Positions 33,300 through 42,441 are shown, counted from the stretch's first letter. The stretch is DNA of 64,000 bases from JBBTTE01 sp038064375 (GCA_038064375.1 JBBTTF010000001.1:310001-374000); one strand, 5' to 3'. A program made the numbers and translations. Notes: a model not told the origin generated them from the sequence alone.

Positions 33300-34931
33300 A
33301 TGAGTAAAGTTGCACATTATCTGCAAGAACACCTAGTGGGTGAGGTTATGACTAGCACTGATGCTCGTCGCTACTTTGCGACTGACGGCAGTATCTTACA
33401 GCTTGCTCCGGCACTTATCGCATACCCCAAGAGTGAGAATGATGTACGCAAGACAGCTCGCTTCTCATGGCAATTAGCTGAGCGCGGGCGAGTCATACCA
33501 ATAACAGCTCGTGGTTCTGGCACCAGTCAATCTGGCGCATCCCTTGGTAGCGGCATCTTGATCGTCTTTCCAGCTCACATGAACCGAATTTTAGAGTTAG
33601 ACACTAAGGCCAATACCGTTACTGTCGAGCCGGGCATCAACTATGGCAAACTCCAGCAAGCTCTTAATACGCACAGTCGCTTTTTGCCCGTTTACCCAGC
33701 CTCGGTCGAATATTCAACCGTTGGCGGCGCTATTGCCGACAATGCCTCAGGCGAAAAGTCGATCAAATACGGTGATACTCGTAATTACGTCAAAAGCCTA
33801 AGAGTCGTCCTCGCCAACGGCGAAGTTATCGAGACTAAGCGTCTCAGCAAGCGTGAGCTAAGCAAAAAGCTAGGCCTTGCGACCTTTGAGGGTGAGATCT
33901 ATCGTTCACTCGATACGCTGCTCGAAGAGCAGCATGATACGCTTCAACAGCTTGAGCGAAACACTATCAGAAACAACGCCGGCTACCAGCTATACGACAT
34001 CAAGCGTCGTGACGGCTCTTTCGACCTGACGCCGTTGATTATTGGCAGTCAGGGCACTTTGGGCATCATCACCGAAGCCGTGCTTGGTACCGAGCCGCAC
34101 AACCCGCAAACGACTCTGATCATGGCTGAGTTCGACAGCTTGGAGCAGGCCCAAAACGCCATCCTAGAGCTAAGAGACATGTCAGATAAGCCAAGTGCCA
34201 TCGAGTTAGTTGATAGCAATGTATTGCAACAAGTCCACGAGCTCAATCCCAATCAACTAGCCGAGGTTGTCAAAGCGCCCTATCCAGCTATAACGCTGCT
34301 AGTCGAGTTTGACGACAACGACCGCACAGTCAAGAAGGCGACCAAGAAAGCTCTAAAGATCTTTGAGAAGTATTCTATGGGTGTCGAAGCCTCAACTGAA
34401 CCTGACAAGCAGCAGCAATTGTGGAAGGTTCGCCAAGCTGTCAACTCATTGATTAGCCACAACAAGGGCTTGGTACGTGCCCTACCACTGTTTGATGGCG
34501 CCGTATTGCCGGATCGCATGCGCGAATACTTAGAAGGCGTCTATAGCCTCATGGAGTCTAATAACCTTAAGCCTGCTGTGTGGGGAAACGCTGGTGACGG
34601 AGTGCTTCGCCTGCAGCCTCAACTCAATATCGGCCAAGTCGGTGACCGCCAAAAGGCTTTTCGTCTACTCAACGAATATCACAAGCTAGTGATCAGTCTT
34701 GGCGGTACGATTAGCTCGCAGTCGGGCGATGGCCGGTTACGTACACCATATCTAGAGGCGATGTATGGCCCTGAGCCCTACGCCCTACTACAAAAAGTTA
34801 AGCAGATATTTGATCCTTATGGCACGCTTAACGCCGGTGTTAAGTTTGATACTTCGGTTGACGACCTCAAGGCTATAATTCGAAGCGATTACGGTCTCGA
34901 TCATCTTTACGACCATTTGCCGCGCGGCTAG
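33300..34931 (+). CDS. FAD-binding dehydrogenase of the GlcD/lactate dehydrogenase type
   Basis: 543 residues. The PCMH-type FAD domain has RGRVIPITARGSGTSQSGAS, VEPGINYGKLQQALN, VGGAIADNASGEKSIKYGDT and GSQGTLGIITEAVLG. A C-terminal substrate domain ends with FDPYGTLNAGVKF. It likely oxidises a 2-hydroxy acid such as D-lactate; the electron acceptor is not evident. No Fe-S Cys cluster is present, unlike the fused anaerobic-type enzymes. A CAGGGG sits upstream of the ATG. tRNA genes flank it on both sides. Confidence 0.88.
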   Translation: MSKVAHYLQEHLVGEVMTSTDARRYFATDGSILQLAPALIAYPKSENDVRKTARFSWQLAERGRVIPITARGSGTSQSGASLGSGILIVFPAHMNRILELDTKANTVTVEPGINYGKLQQALNTHSRFLPVYPASVEYSTVGGAIADNASGEKSIKYGDTRNYVKSLRVVLANGEVIETKRLSKRELSKKLGLATFEGEIYRSLDTLLEEQHDTLQQLERNTIRNNAGYQLYDIKRRDGSFDLTPLIIGSQGTLGIITEAVLGTEPHNPQTTLIMAEFDSLEQAQNAILELRDMSDKPSAIELVDSNVLQQVHELNPNQLAEVVKAPYPAITLLVEFDDNDRTVKKATKKALKIFEKYSMGVEASTEPDKQQQLWKVRQAVNSLISHNKGLVRALPLFDGAVLPDRMREYLEGVYSLMESNNLKPAVWGNAGDGVLRLQPQLNIGQVGDRQKAFRLLNEYHKLVISLGGTISSQSGDGRLRTPYLEAMYGPEPYALLQKVKQIFDPYGTLNAGVKFDTSVDDLKAIIRSDYGLDHLYDHLPRG

Positions 34932-34966
34932 ATTGACATAAGTGGTATAATGTATCATAGTAAGAC

Positions 34967-35007
34967 TTGAGTTTTTGGCCCAAAACAGATACCATATGAT
35001 GGCCTTT
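34967..35007 (+). promoter_or_regulatory. promoter of tRNA-Leu(GAG)
   Basis: TTGAGTTTT (34967-34975) and CAGATACCATATGATGG (34986-35002) copy the layout at 33082-33117, with 20 of 22 bases identical in the distal block. Confidence 0.6.
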
Positions 35008-35013
35008 GAACGC

Positions 35014-35100
35014 GCGGACGTGGCGGAATTGGTAGACGCGCTACCTTGAGGTGGTAGTGGGAGCAATCCTGTGGAGGTTCAAGTCCTCTCGTCCGCACCA
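35014..35100 (+). tRNA. tRNA-Leu, anticodon GAG
   Basis: 87-nt class II tRNA with encoded CCA. Acceptor GCGGACG/CGTCCGC; anticodon arm CTACCTTGAGGTGGTAG. D- and T-arms are nearly identical to the Leu(CAG) gene. Confidence 0.95.
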
Positions 35101-35117
35101 CGCACTTCAAGCACCGT

Positions 35118-35194
35118 GGGTGATTAGCTCAGTTGGCTAGAGCACCTCGTTTACACCGAGGGGGTCGGGGGTTCGAATCCCTCATCACCCACCA
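35118..35194 (+). tRNA. tRNA-Val, anticodon TAC
   Basis: 77 nt, CCA encoded. Acceptor GGGTGAT/ATCACCC, anticodon arm CCTCGTTTACACCGAGG, T-loop TTCGAAT. It is 17 nt after tRNA-Leu(GAG), so both are probably in one transcript. Confidence 0.95.
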
Positions 35195-35224
35195 TTATCA
35201 TTCGACCACAGCTGGCAACATAGA

Positions 35225-35253
35225 TTGCCAAACGCAGGCAAGTATTATATAGT
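35225..35253 (+). promoter_or_regulatory. promoter of the first tandem paralogue
   Basis: TTGCCA (35225-35230), 17-nt spacer, TATAGT (35248-35253), then 10 nt to the ATG. Confidence 0.65.
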
Positions 35254-35263
35254 TTAGTTAATC

Positions 35264-35758
35264 ATGTCAGAAGCTCGCCCTCGCTGGATACACTATTCCG
35301 AAGTTGATGCAGCTCCTCTTGTGGAGCAAGGCATTCTAGATGTTGTGAGCACCCCCGTAGATGGTGGACGCGATCTTTACGGTATGGCAAAACGTTTTGA
35401 TAGAGTTGCCAGAGTTTCTATAAAAGCTGCGTATCAGGTATCTTCACTTCAGACGGTTGCACCATCTGAAGATATGCTGGCCCCAAACAAGCCATTTCTA
35501 ACAACAACGGATATTGAAAATCTCAAGGCGCACCAGGTAATACCTCAGCACAACCTTATTGTTGAATTCTCAGGCAGGAAGGGCAAAGAGAATACCCTTC
35601 CGTTTTTGTTGAAACATGAAGGTGATGGGGGTTATGCTATTGCTACTGTAGCTGGTTCGCGAGCCGGTCTTGCGCCTTTATCAGAATCAATGTCGGCAGT
35701 TGTTGCGCAACTTTTGTCGCAATCAATCGACGGTGGCCAAGTAACCGCTTCAGTCTAG
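35264..35758 (+). CDS. hypothetical protein, tandem paralogue 1
   Basis: 164 residues, soluble, no recognised domain. Shared with the following gene are the N-terminal block around EVDA, (V/M)EQGILD, TP(V/I)DG, and a C-terminal block GGY...TV(A/S)G...GLAPL...MS, so the two genes arose by tandem duplication. Each keeps its own promoter with a near-leaderless start. It sits directly after a tRNA cluster. Confidence 0.7.
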   Translation: MSEARPRWIHYSEVDAAPLVEQGILDVVSTPVDGGRDLYGMAKRFDRVARVSIKAAYQVSSLQTVAPSEDMLAPNKPFLTTTDIENLKAHQVIPQHNLIVEFSGRKGKENTLPFLLKHEGDGGYAIATVAGSRAGLAPLSESMSAVVAQLLSQSIDGGQVTASV

Positions 35759-35770
35759 AGAGTTAACTCC

Positions 35771-35799
35771 TTGCTAAATGATACCGTCAAAGCTATAAT
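35771..35799 (+). promoter_or_regulatory. promoter of the second tandem paralogue
   Basis: TTGCTA (35771-35776), 17-nt spacer, TATAAT (35794-35799), 9 nt before the ATG at 35809. Confidence 0.7.
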
Positions 35800-35808
35800 T
35801 CCAAAGTT

Positions 35809-36351
35809 ATGTCAAGGTTACGCCATCCACCAGTGCCAATAGTCAATCCAGAGGTGGATGCTGGCGTCCTGATGGAGCAGGGCATATTGGACATAATTAA
35901 GACGCCAATAGACGGCAAGTCCACGATGTATTCAGAAATTATGAAAACCGAAGTTGCTAGTTTGGCGGTTCGGGCAGCATTTATTAAGGTTACTGTTGAT
36001 GCTCATTTTTCTGACTTTGAGTCAACAGATGAGACCACACCGGCTCACAGTCTAATTGTGCATTTTGCAGAACCTGCTAAAGTCGAGCAAAGACGCAGGC
36101 TATTTAACGTTAGAGGAGCAAGCTTAATGCTCCATCGTGACTTCAAAACAACAGAAGGAATAGACGAACTGGCATTCTTTCTAGGTCAACAGACAGGCGG
36201 AGGTTACGGTGTGTCAACGGTCTCTGGTATAAGTAAAGGTCTGGCTCCGCTCACAGAGGAAATGTCGCGCGAGACAGACAGGCTATTATCGATATCAATG
36301 GATGCTGGTGAACTAAAGAGACAATACCAAGAGAGTCACTCTAGTCACTAA
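35809..36351 (+). CDS. hypothetical protein, tandem paralogue 2
   Basis: 180 residues. It aligns with paralogue 1 at both ends (EVDAGVLMEQGILDIIKTPI; GGYGVSTVSG, GLAPLTEEMS), while the middle is divergent and longer. It is soluble; function unknown. Its 3' end overlaps the convergent dacA-like gene by 11 nt. Confidence 0.7.
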   Translation: MSRLRHPPVPIVNPEVDAGVLMEQGILDIIKTPIDGKSTMYSEIMKTEVASLAVRAAFIKVTVDAHFSDFESTDETTPAHSLIVHFAEPAKVEQRRRLFNVRGASLMLHRDFKTTEGIDELAFFLGQQTGGGYGVSTVSGISKGLAPLTEEMSRETDRLLSISMDAGELKRQYQESHSSH

Positions 36352-37573
36352 AAGGGTGAGTCAGCAACCACCACTTTGAGGGTTGGCTCGGTGCGGAACT
36401 AAGCTTGACGCCTACACTTACCTTATTGTTGGTGGCTGATGCTGGAACACTGAGGCTGCCAACGACTTTACCTGAACTGGCCTTATCTGCAGCAACAGGC
36501 GTAAGGGTGGTTTTGGTTGAGGCCGGCGTGCCGCTCCACGTAGCTACGCTTAAATCTTTGGCGGCGATGGCCTTGATACTGCCACCCCACGGCAGTTTGT
36601 AGGTAGCTACAGTGTCACCAGATCTTGTTACGTGCACGGTCTTGAAGTTGGCACGGGCGCTATCAACGATTGGCAGGGTCGACTTCATAGCCGATACTCG
36701 GTTAGGTGCCCCAGCTACGGCAGATACTATCGTCACATCTTTGTCATTAATTTTCATGACCGCTGCTCCGATAAAAACTCCGCCGGCTTGCTCGGTGTTG
36801 CCCGTCTTAACGCCGACAATGCCATTGGTACCTAGTAAGAAGTTAACATTCTTGATTGTGCCGGCGACAGGTATGTTGTTGGCAGTGCTTTGGCCGACGA
36901 TTTCTGCTATAACGGGGTTTTCCATGGCGAGTTTGCCTAATCGTACTAAGTCTTTGGCTGAGCTGACGGTCTGTGGTGCGAGACCGCTGGCATCACCACC
37001 GACATGGGTTTGCGTTAGGCCATGCTTGGCGACGTAGTTGTTGGCAGCAGCAATGTAATTATCTATGGAGCCATAAGCCCAGATTGCCAAAGTATCTGCC
37101 ATATTGTTGGCAGAGGGCAGAAGGATTGTTTGCAACACTTGATATTGGCTGATTTGTTCACCAAGCGCCACAGGTGTAACTGAACCATCTTGTGCGATGT
37201 AGTTGTGGTAGCGAGCTACGTCATCGGCGTTTATAGTTATGATTGGGCCTTGCTGGCCTTTTGCGAGCGGCTGCTTGTCGAGCACAACTAGGGCTGTGAT
37301 TATTTTGGCCGTGCTGGCTGTTGGCGAGGGTGATTGTTCGCCATTCGACTCCAGAACACCGTTACCGACAATTCCGACTGCCGCCTGACCAGTGGCCGGC
37401 CAGTCGAACTTACTCGGCGACGGTGTGGTCTGCGGCACAGACTGAACAGTAGTTGGCTTGAGTGTCGGCAGCGGGCGATTCAATGACCAGTAGGCATAGC
37501 CAGCTACTAGCCCTAACAGAGCTAGTGTTATGATCAAAATCTTGGTCCACGACCGCCTTTTAACGATTCTCAT
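36341..37573 (-). CDS. dacA: D-alanyl-D-alanine carboxypeptidase (peptidase S11)
   Basis: 410 residues from the ATG at 37573. It has a basic N-terminus and a membrane anchor (about 11-30), then a Pro/Thr-rich linker. The penicillin-binding fold has catalytic SxxK (S87-T-A-K90), SxN (S154-A-N156) and KTG (K256-T-G). It trims the terminal D-Ala from peptidoglycan stems. A beta-rich C-terminal domain follows. I prefer this start over the upstream one at 37633 because it places the basic-hydrophobic anchor at the very N-terminus. TATCAT lies 11 nt before the ATG on the minus strand. Confidence 0.9.
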   Translation of the reverse strand: MRIVKRRSWTKILIITLALLGLVAGYAYWSLNRPLPTLKPTTVQSVPQTTPSPSKFDWPATGQAAVGIVGNGVLESNGEQSPSPTASTAKIITALVVLDKQPLAKGQQGPIITINADDVARYHNYIAQDGSVTPVALGEQISQYQVLQTILLPSANNMADTLAIWAYGSIDNYIAAANNYVAKHGLTQTHVGGDASGLAPQTVSSAKDLVRLGKLAMENPVIAEIVGQSTANNIPVAGTIKNVNFLLGTNGIVGVKTGNTEQAGGVFIGAAVMKINDKDVTIVSAVAGAPNRVSAMKSTLPIVDSARANFKTVHVTRSGDTVATYKLPWGGSIKAIAAKDLSVATWSGTPASTKTTLTPVAADKASSGKVVGSLSVPASATNNKVSVGVKLSSAPSQPSKWWLLTHPFSD

Positions 37574-37612
37574 AAGCTTTTTACATGATACAGCAACACT
37601 TGATGAGATGCT

Positions 37613-37641
37613 GTATAATGGGATTACCAACATAAGGAGTT
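37613..37641 (+). promoter_or_regulatory. -10 box and Shine-Dalgarno of lemA
   Basis: TATAAT lies just before GGGATTACC. AAGGAG follows 9 nt before the ATG at 37648, so this is a leadered gene. Confidence 0.65.
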
Positions 37642-37647
37642 TACTAA

Positions 37648-38208
37648 ATGGTCTTTATTATTATCGGAGTTATCGTACTCATTGTTGCCATTTTGGCATT
37701 CATGTACAACGCCCTAGTGCGCCTTAACCAGCAAGCTGAGGAAGCGTGGAGCGATATAACAGTACAACTTAAGCGTCGTTATGACCTTATTCCTAACCTA
37801 GTTAACGCTGTTAAGGGCTATGCCACTCACGAAAAGACCGTGTTTGATGATGTTACTAAGGCTCGATCTGCTGGCATCAACGCCGATGGTGTGGCCGAGA
37901 CTGCTAAGGCCGACAACATGTTCCAACAGACTCTTAAGAGTTTGTTCGCCGTTGCTGAGGCCTACCCAGACCTTAAGGCTTCTCAGAACTTCCAACAGCT
38001 TCAGGCTGACCTAACTGACACCGAGGACAAGATTCAAGCTTCACGTCGCTTCTATAACGGCGTTGTTCGTGACTTCAACACCAAGCGTAAGACCTTCCCA
38101 ACTAACATCTTTGCCGGCATTCTTGGCTTCAAGACTGACAAAGTATTCTACGAAGTTGACGAGGCTGCAGCAGCTGCCATCGCCAACCCTGTCGAAGTCA
38201 AGTTTTAA
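37648..38208 (+). CDS. lemA: LemA family protein
   Basis: 186 residues. One N-terminal membrane helix (about 1-20) is followed by a helical bundle. The family core is seen as NALVRLNQQAEEAWSDITVQ, LKRRYDLIPNLVNAVKGYATHE and SRRFYNGVVRDFNTKRKTFP. LemA proteins are of uncertain function and frequently paired with HtpX-type membrane proteases, as here (htpX starts 28 nt downstream). Together they are probably part of envelope quality control. Confidence 0.92.
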   Translation: MVFIIIGVIVLIVAILAFMYNALVRLNQQAEEAWSDITVQLKRRYDLIPNLVNAVKGYATHEKTVFDDVTKARSAGINADGVAETAKADNMFQQTLKSLFAVAEAYPDLKASQNFQQLQADLTDTEDKIQASRRFYNGVVRDFNTKRKTFPTNIFAGILGFKTDKVFYEVDEAAAAAIANPVEVKF

Positions 38209-38236
38209 TAGCGTTACGAGGGTAGACTACTCCTAG

Positions 38237-39112
38237 ATGTACTCAAATATTGCTTCTAACAAAAGAAAGACCGTCTTTATTATGGCGGTCTTTATGGCTT
38301 TTGTTACCCTGATGATTTGGATATTTAATAAGTATCTCGGCGGCAGTACGGGAGTGTTTTACGGTGGCCTAATCGGTGCTAGTATCTACGTCATCATCTC
38401 TTACTACTCTGGCGCAAAGATGGCTTTAGCTGTTAATGGTGCCAAAGAGATCAAGAAGAGCGACAATCCACGCCTCTGGCGAATCGTTGAGAACCTGTCT
38501 ATTACAGATGGATTACCCATGCCACGGGTTTTTATTATGGACGACCCGGCTCCTAATGCTTTTGCAACCGGCCGCGATCCCAAGCACTCTGCCGTTTGCG
38601 TGACCACCGGTTTGCTCGACATCATGACTGACACAGAGCTTCAAGGTGTGCTGGCACACGAGATGGGTCACATCAAGAACTATGACATCCGTGTCAGCAT
38701 GATCGCCTTTGCACTGACTGTAGTGATCTCCATATTGGCTGACATAATGCTGCGCATGACGTGGTTTAGTGACAACCGTGAGAACAACAACCAAGGCTTT
38801 TTGATACTTGGTATCGTGGCCGCTATTCTAGCCCCACTAGTGGCCGCTTTGATCCAAATGGCTATCTCACGTCAACGTGAGTATCTAGCCGACGCCACCG
38901 GCGCCCTAACTACTCGTTACCCAGAAGGTCTAGCCAACGCACTCGAAAAGATCAAACAGCATGGCAGTGTAGCCCGTCGCCAAAACAGCGCGACAGCCCA
39001 CCTATTTTTTGCTAACCCGCTGAAGTCCGGCGGACTTTCTAGCTTGTTTAGTACCCACCCACCAATCGACGAGCGCATCGAGCGCTTGCGATCTATGGGC
39101 ACCCACGCCTAG
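38237..39112 (+). CDS. htpX: HtpX-like membrane zinc metalloprotease (M48)
   Basis: 291 residues. Two N-terminal membrane helices (about 13-30 and 38-58) are followed by the protease domain with zinc site HEMGH (141-145), the third ligand Glu in the QREYLADATGA segment, two further helices (about 150-170 and 185-210), and the C-terminal STHPPIDERIERL. HtpX degrades misfolded membrane proteins. It forms a two-gene unit with lemA. Confidence 0.95.
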   Translation: MYSNIASNKRKTVFIMAVFMAFVTLMIWIFNKYLGGSTGVFYGGLIGASIYVIISYYSGAKMALAVNGAKEIKKSDNPRLWRIVENLSITDGLPMPRVFIMDDPAPNAFATGRDPKHSAVCVTTGLLDIMTDTELQGVLAHEMGHIKNYDIRVSMIAFALTVVISILADIMLRMTWFSDNRENNNQGFLILGIVAAILAPLVAALIQMAISRQREYLADATGALTTRYPEGLANALEKIKQHGSVARRQNSATAHLFFANPLKSGGLSSLFSTHPPIDERIERLRSMGTHA

Positions 39113-39161
39113 TTATTAAATAAGCATTAACTTTCTTGCTAAACTCTCACCGCAGGCCTAA

Positions 39162-39167
39162 TATTAT
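39162..39167 (+). promoter_or_regulatory. -10 box of the small coiled-coil gene
   Basis: TATTAT ends 7 nt before the ATG at 39175; no Shine-Dalgarno. Confidence 0.45.
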
Positions 39168-39174
39168 TAGTACT

Positions 39175-39399
39175 ATGCGGAGCTTGAGTGATGATGAGAG
39201 AAAGGGTGTTTTAGGTGAGGTATTGCTCGACGAGCTCAAAGCAATAAGAGAGTACGTTCAAGACATTCCATTGATCAAGCAAAAACTCCAAGAAGTTGAT
39301 GAGAGACTTATTAACGTTGAAGACAGGCTGCTTGTTGTAGAGGCAGTTGTTAAGAGCCACGTAACAGAAATCAAACAGTTGCGGCAGCAATTAGCGTAG
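39175..39399 (+). CDS. small coiled-coil hypothetical protein
   Basis: 74 residues from the ATG at 39175. The whole protein reads as a heptad-rich coiled coil (LLDELKAIREYVQDI, LQEVDERLINVEDRL, VVKSHVTEIKQLRQQL). The frame continues upstream to a non-ATG start at 39136, but the -10 box and the change in sequence character support 39175. Function unknown. Confidence 0.6.
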   Translation: MRSLSDDERKGVLGEVLLDELKAIREYVQDIPLIKQKLQEVDERLINVEDRLLVVEAVVKSHVTEIKQLRQQLA

Positions 39400-39437
39400 T
39401 TCGATAAAATTCGCGCAAACATAACGAAGTTCTCTTA

Positions 39438-39443
39438 TATAAT
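39438..39443 (+). promoter_or_regulatory. -10 box of the 39450 gene
   Basis: TATAAT ends 6 nt before the ATG at 39450; predicted leaderless. Confidence 0.6.
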
Positions 39444-39449
39444 GTAGGT

Positions 39450-40421
39450 ATGGTAAAAAAATCTGGGAAGGCTGTGTCCAAAAAGCCTGCGTCAAAGGCT
39501 GTGTCCAAAACAAAGCCAAGACGTGTCAAGTCACCCGAATATAAGAGTTTGCGTCTGCAAAAGCGTATCAAGCATCCGGTTAAGCTGCCAAGTGTTTGGG
39601 CGTTGAGCAAAACAGCGTGGCGCACCTTGTGGTCTAACAAGGGGCTATTTGCGGGCATAACGCTGATTTATGGCTTGCTCAACTTGGTTCTAGCGCAAAG
39701 TCTTTCTGGCTCTACCGACATAACTAGTCTCAAGGTGGCGCTTGACGCGTTATCGAGCGGTCATTTTGCAGCACTTGGGTCTGGGCTTAGTATTTTTGCT
39801 GTTCTAGTCGGTTCGGCTGGCAAGAGCACAAGTGCTACAGGTGGCGCTTACCAGTTATTCCTAGGTTTGACAGCTAGTCTAGCGGTTATATGGGCGCTTA
39901 GACAGGCCATAGCGGGCACTAAGGTACGCGTCCGAGATAGTTATTACCGTGGCATGTATCCGTTGATTCCATTTATTTTGGTATTGCTGGTAGTTGCTTT
40001 GCAGTTGATACCGGCCGTAATTGGCTCTTCTCTTTATGCTCTCGTCGTCAACAATGGCATCGCGGTCTTGTTTGTAGAGAAGTTTGCATGGTCATTGATG
40101 TACGGCTTGCTAACACTTCTAAGCCTTTATATGATTAGCTCTTCAGTATTCGCTCTTTATATATCGACCCTACCAGACATGACGCCAATGAAGGCGCTGC
40201 GCTCGGCACGTGCCCTTGTACGATATCGACGCTGGACTGTGCTGCGTAAGATAGTTTGTCTGCCAATTATTTTGCTGGTGGTTGGAGCGGTCATCATGCT
40301 GCCGATTATTATCTGGCTGACGCCTTTGGCCCAAGTAATATTCTTTTTCCTTAGTATGTTTGCTTTGGTCGCGGTTCATGCCTACATGTACACCCTGTAT
40401 AGGGAACTGTTAAATGAATAA
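39450..40421 (+). CDS. polytopic membrane protein of unknown function
   Basis: 323 residues. The first ~50 residues are Lys/Ser-rich and cytoplasmic. About six hydrophobic helices follow (near 65-85, 105-130, 140-160, 180-205, 220-245, 270-310), with a segment PDMTPMKALRSARALVRYRRW between the last ones. That basic stretch resembles the re-entrant region of DUF975/GDPD-membrane-domain-like proteins, but I cannot assign a family. The last codons contain the ATG of ligA (8-nt overlap), so the two are coupled. Confidence 0.75.
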   Translation: MVKKSGKAVSKKPASKAVSKTKPRRVKSPEYKSLRLQKRIKHPVKLPSVWALSKTAWRTLWSNKGLFAGITLIYGLLNLVLAQSLSGSTDITSLKVALDALSSGHFAALGSGLSIFAVLVGSAGKSTSATGGAYQLFLGLTASLAVIWALRQAIAGTKVRVRDSYYRGMYPLIPFILVLLVVALQLIPAVIGSSLYALVVNNGIAVLFVEKFAWSLMYGLLTLLSLYMISSSVFALYISTLPDMTPMKALRSARALVRYRRWTVLRKIVCLPIILLVVGAVIMLPIIIWLTPLAQVIFFFLSMFALVAVHAYMYTLYRELLNE

Positions 40422-42429
40422 ACAGCAGGCCGCCGAAAGAATCGCCAAGCTGCGTGACATAATTAACGACTATCGTTATCACTATCACGTTCTAGACGAA
40501 TCGACCATGAGCGAAGCCGCGGCCGATAGTCTCAAGCACGAGCTATCCCAACTCGAAGAGGAATATCCCGAGCTCATAACCCCCGACTCTCCAACCCAGC
40601 GTGTGGCTGGCCAGCCTTTGCCAAGCTTTGCCCAGCTCAAGCACAGCTCTCGCATGTTGAGCCTGAATGATGTTTTTGATCAAGCCGAAGTCGAGGCATG
40701 GCGCGACCGTATCGCTAAGCTTTTGCCAGCAGGCGGCAAGCAAGAATACTTTGCCGATATCAAGATGGATGGTTTGGCCTGCGCAGTTATCTACCAAGAC
40801 GGAGTCCTAATGCAAGGCATCACACGCGGTGATGGTTTTGTTGGCGAAGACGTCACTGCTAATGTCAGAACAATCGAGTCTCTGCCACTTAAGCTGCGAT
40901 CTGATAAAAAATACGAGCACTTTACCCATGGCCGGACCGAAGTTAGAGGCGAGATTGTGATGTACAAAGAGGACTTTGCCAAGCTAAATGAGCAGCGCGC
41001 CAAAGAAGGCAAGCCTCTGTTTGCCAATCCGCGCAACACAGCTGCAGGGACCATCAGGCAGCTTGATCCGCAGCTAGTTGCCGAGCGACGCCTGCACTTT
41101 CGGGCTTATGACTTGCAGCGTGACAATCCAGACGATGTGCCAAGCTATAGTTTTGCTTACGAGGCGATGCGTGGCCTTGGCTTTTTGGCTAACAATGATG
41201 CCACTGTCCTAGATAGTGTAGATCAGCTCATGAAATACGCTGAGCTCTGGGAGACCAAGCGTCAGGATTTGCCATACAATACCGACGGTTTGGTTGTTAA
41301 GATTAATGATCGCCAACTATATCGCCGACTTGGTGTAGTTGGCAAAGCTCCACGTGGGGCGGTAGCTCTTAAGTATGCTGCCGAGCAGGCGACTACCAAG
41401 GTCAAAGACATATTTGTCTCGATTGGTAGGACAGGAGCAGCTACGCCAGTCGCCATGCTGGAGGCAGTTGTTATTGCTGGCAGTACTGTGCAGATGGCAA
41501 CATTGCATAACGAGGGCGAAGTCGCACGAAAGGATATTCGAGTCGGCGACACAGTGATTGTGCATAAGGCGGGCGACATTATACCCGAGGTCATAGAGGC
41601 ACTGGTCAAGCTACGCGATGGTTCTGAGAAGCCTTTTGTGATGCCAACTGACTGCCCAGAGTGCAATACTAAACTTGTTAAGCATAAGGCCGAAGACGCG
41701 ATTTGGCGCTGTCCCAACCTAAGTTGTCCGTCTCGATCATGGAAGCAGATCGAGCATTTTGCCAGTAAGTCTGCCTTGGATATTGAGGGTTTGGGCGAAA
41801 AGAATGTGATCGCACTGCTCAATACTGAACTTGTTAAGGATCAGGCTGACATCTACAAATTAAGGGTAGAAGACCTACTTGAGCTAGATAGATTTGCAGA
41901 AGTTTCTGCCAATAAGCTTGTTGCATCGATTAGGGCCAAGACTACCCCCCCGCTCGCGCGGTTCTTGTATGGCCTAGGTATCAGGCATGTTGGTACGCAG
42001 ACAGCGATCGACCTATCCAACACCTTTCGTAGCATGGAGGCGATAGCAGAGCTAACCATCGATCAATTATCAGAGGTTGATGGCGTTGGTGAGGTGGTTG
42101 CCGAGTCAATTGTCGAATGGTTTGCCGAGCCGCGTAATCAAGAGCTGCTGACCAAGTTTAAGGATTTGGGCGCATGGCCCACGCCGGTTAAGCGAGTTGG
42201 TGGCAAGTTGAGCGGCCTTAAGTTTGTTGTTACAGGTAGTCTTAGCTCTATGGGTCGAGAGGAAGCCGGCGAGAGGATACGCGCTCTTGGTGGTGGTCTG
42301 CAGAGCTCCGTAGGCAAGGATACAGATTATCTAGTAGTTGGAGGCAATGTGGGTGCTAGCAAGCTTGCCAAGGCAGCCAAGCTTGGTACCAAGCAGCTGA
42401 CCGAAGATGAGCTGCTCAGCATGCTATAA
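40414..42429 (+). CDS. ligA: NAD-dependent DNA ligase
   Basis: 671 residues, full length. Order: Ia domain with YHYHVLDES, adenylation domain with catalytic Lys117 in KMDGLA, OB fold, four-Cys zinc finger (CPECNTKL...CPNLSC), helix-hairpin-helix repeats and a C-terminal BRCT domain (LSGLKFVVTGSLSSMGREEA). It seals nicks in replication and repair. The active-site motif is KMDG where KIDG or KVDG is common; the Lys, Asp and Gly are retained. The start overlaps the upstream membrane gene by 8 nt. Confidence 0.97.
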   Translation: MNKQQAAERIAKLRDIINDYRYHYHVLDESTMSEAAADSLKHELSQLEEEYPELITPDSPTQRVAGQPLPSFAQLKHSSRMLSLNDVFDQAEVEAWRDRIAKLLPAGGKQEYFADIKMDGLACAVIYQDGVLMQGITRGDGFVGEDVTANVRTIESLPLKLRSDKKYEHFTHGRTEVRGEIVMYKEDFAKLNEQRAKEGKPLFANPRNTAAGTIRQLDPQLVAERRLHFRAYDLQRDNPDDVPSYSFAYEAMRGLGFLANNDATVLDSVDQLMKYAELWETKRQDLPYNTDGLVVKINDRQLYRRLGVVGKAPRGAVALKYAAEQATTKVKDIFVSIGRTGAATPVAMLEAVVIAGSTVQMATLHNEGEVARKDIRVGDTVIVHKAGDIIPEVIEALVKLRDGSEKPFVMPTDCPECNTKLVKHKAEDAIWRCPNLSCPSRSWKQIEHFASKSALDIEGLGEKNVIALLNTELVKDQADIYKLRVEDLLELDRFAEVSANKLVASIRAKTTPPLARFLYGLGIRHVGTQTAIDLSNTFRSMEAIAELTIDQLSEVDGVGEVVAESIVEWFAEPRNQELLTKFKDLGAWPTPVKRVGGKLSGLKFVVTGSLSSMGREEAGERIRALGGGLQSSVGKDTDYLVVGGNVGASKLAKAAKLGTKQLTEDELLSML

Positions 42430-42430
42430 T
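42422..42430 (+). promoter_or_regulatory. extended -10 overlapping the ligA stop
   Basis: TGC-TATAAT, whose TAA is the ligA stop region. It ends 11 nt before the ATG at 42442, serving the next gene. Confidence 0.55.
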
Positions 42431-42441
42431 CAGGCTGAATT

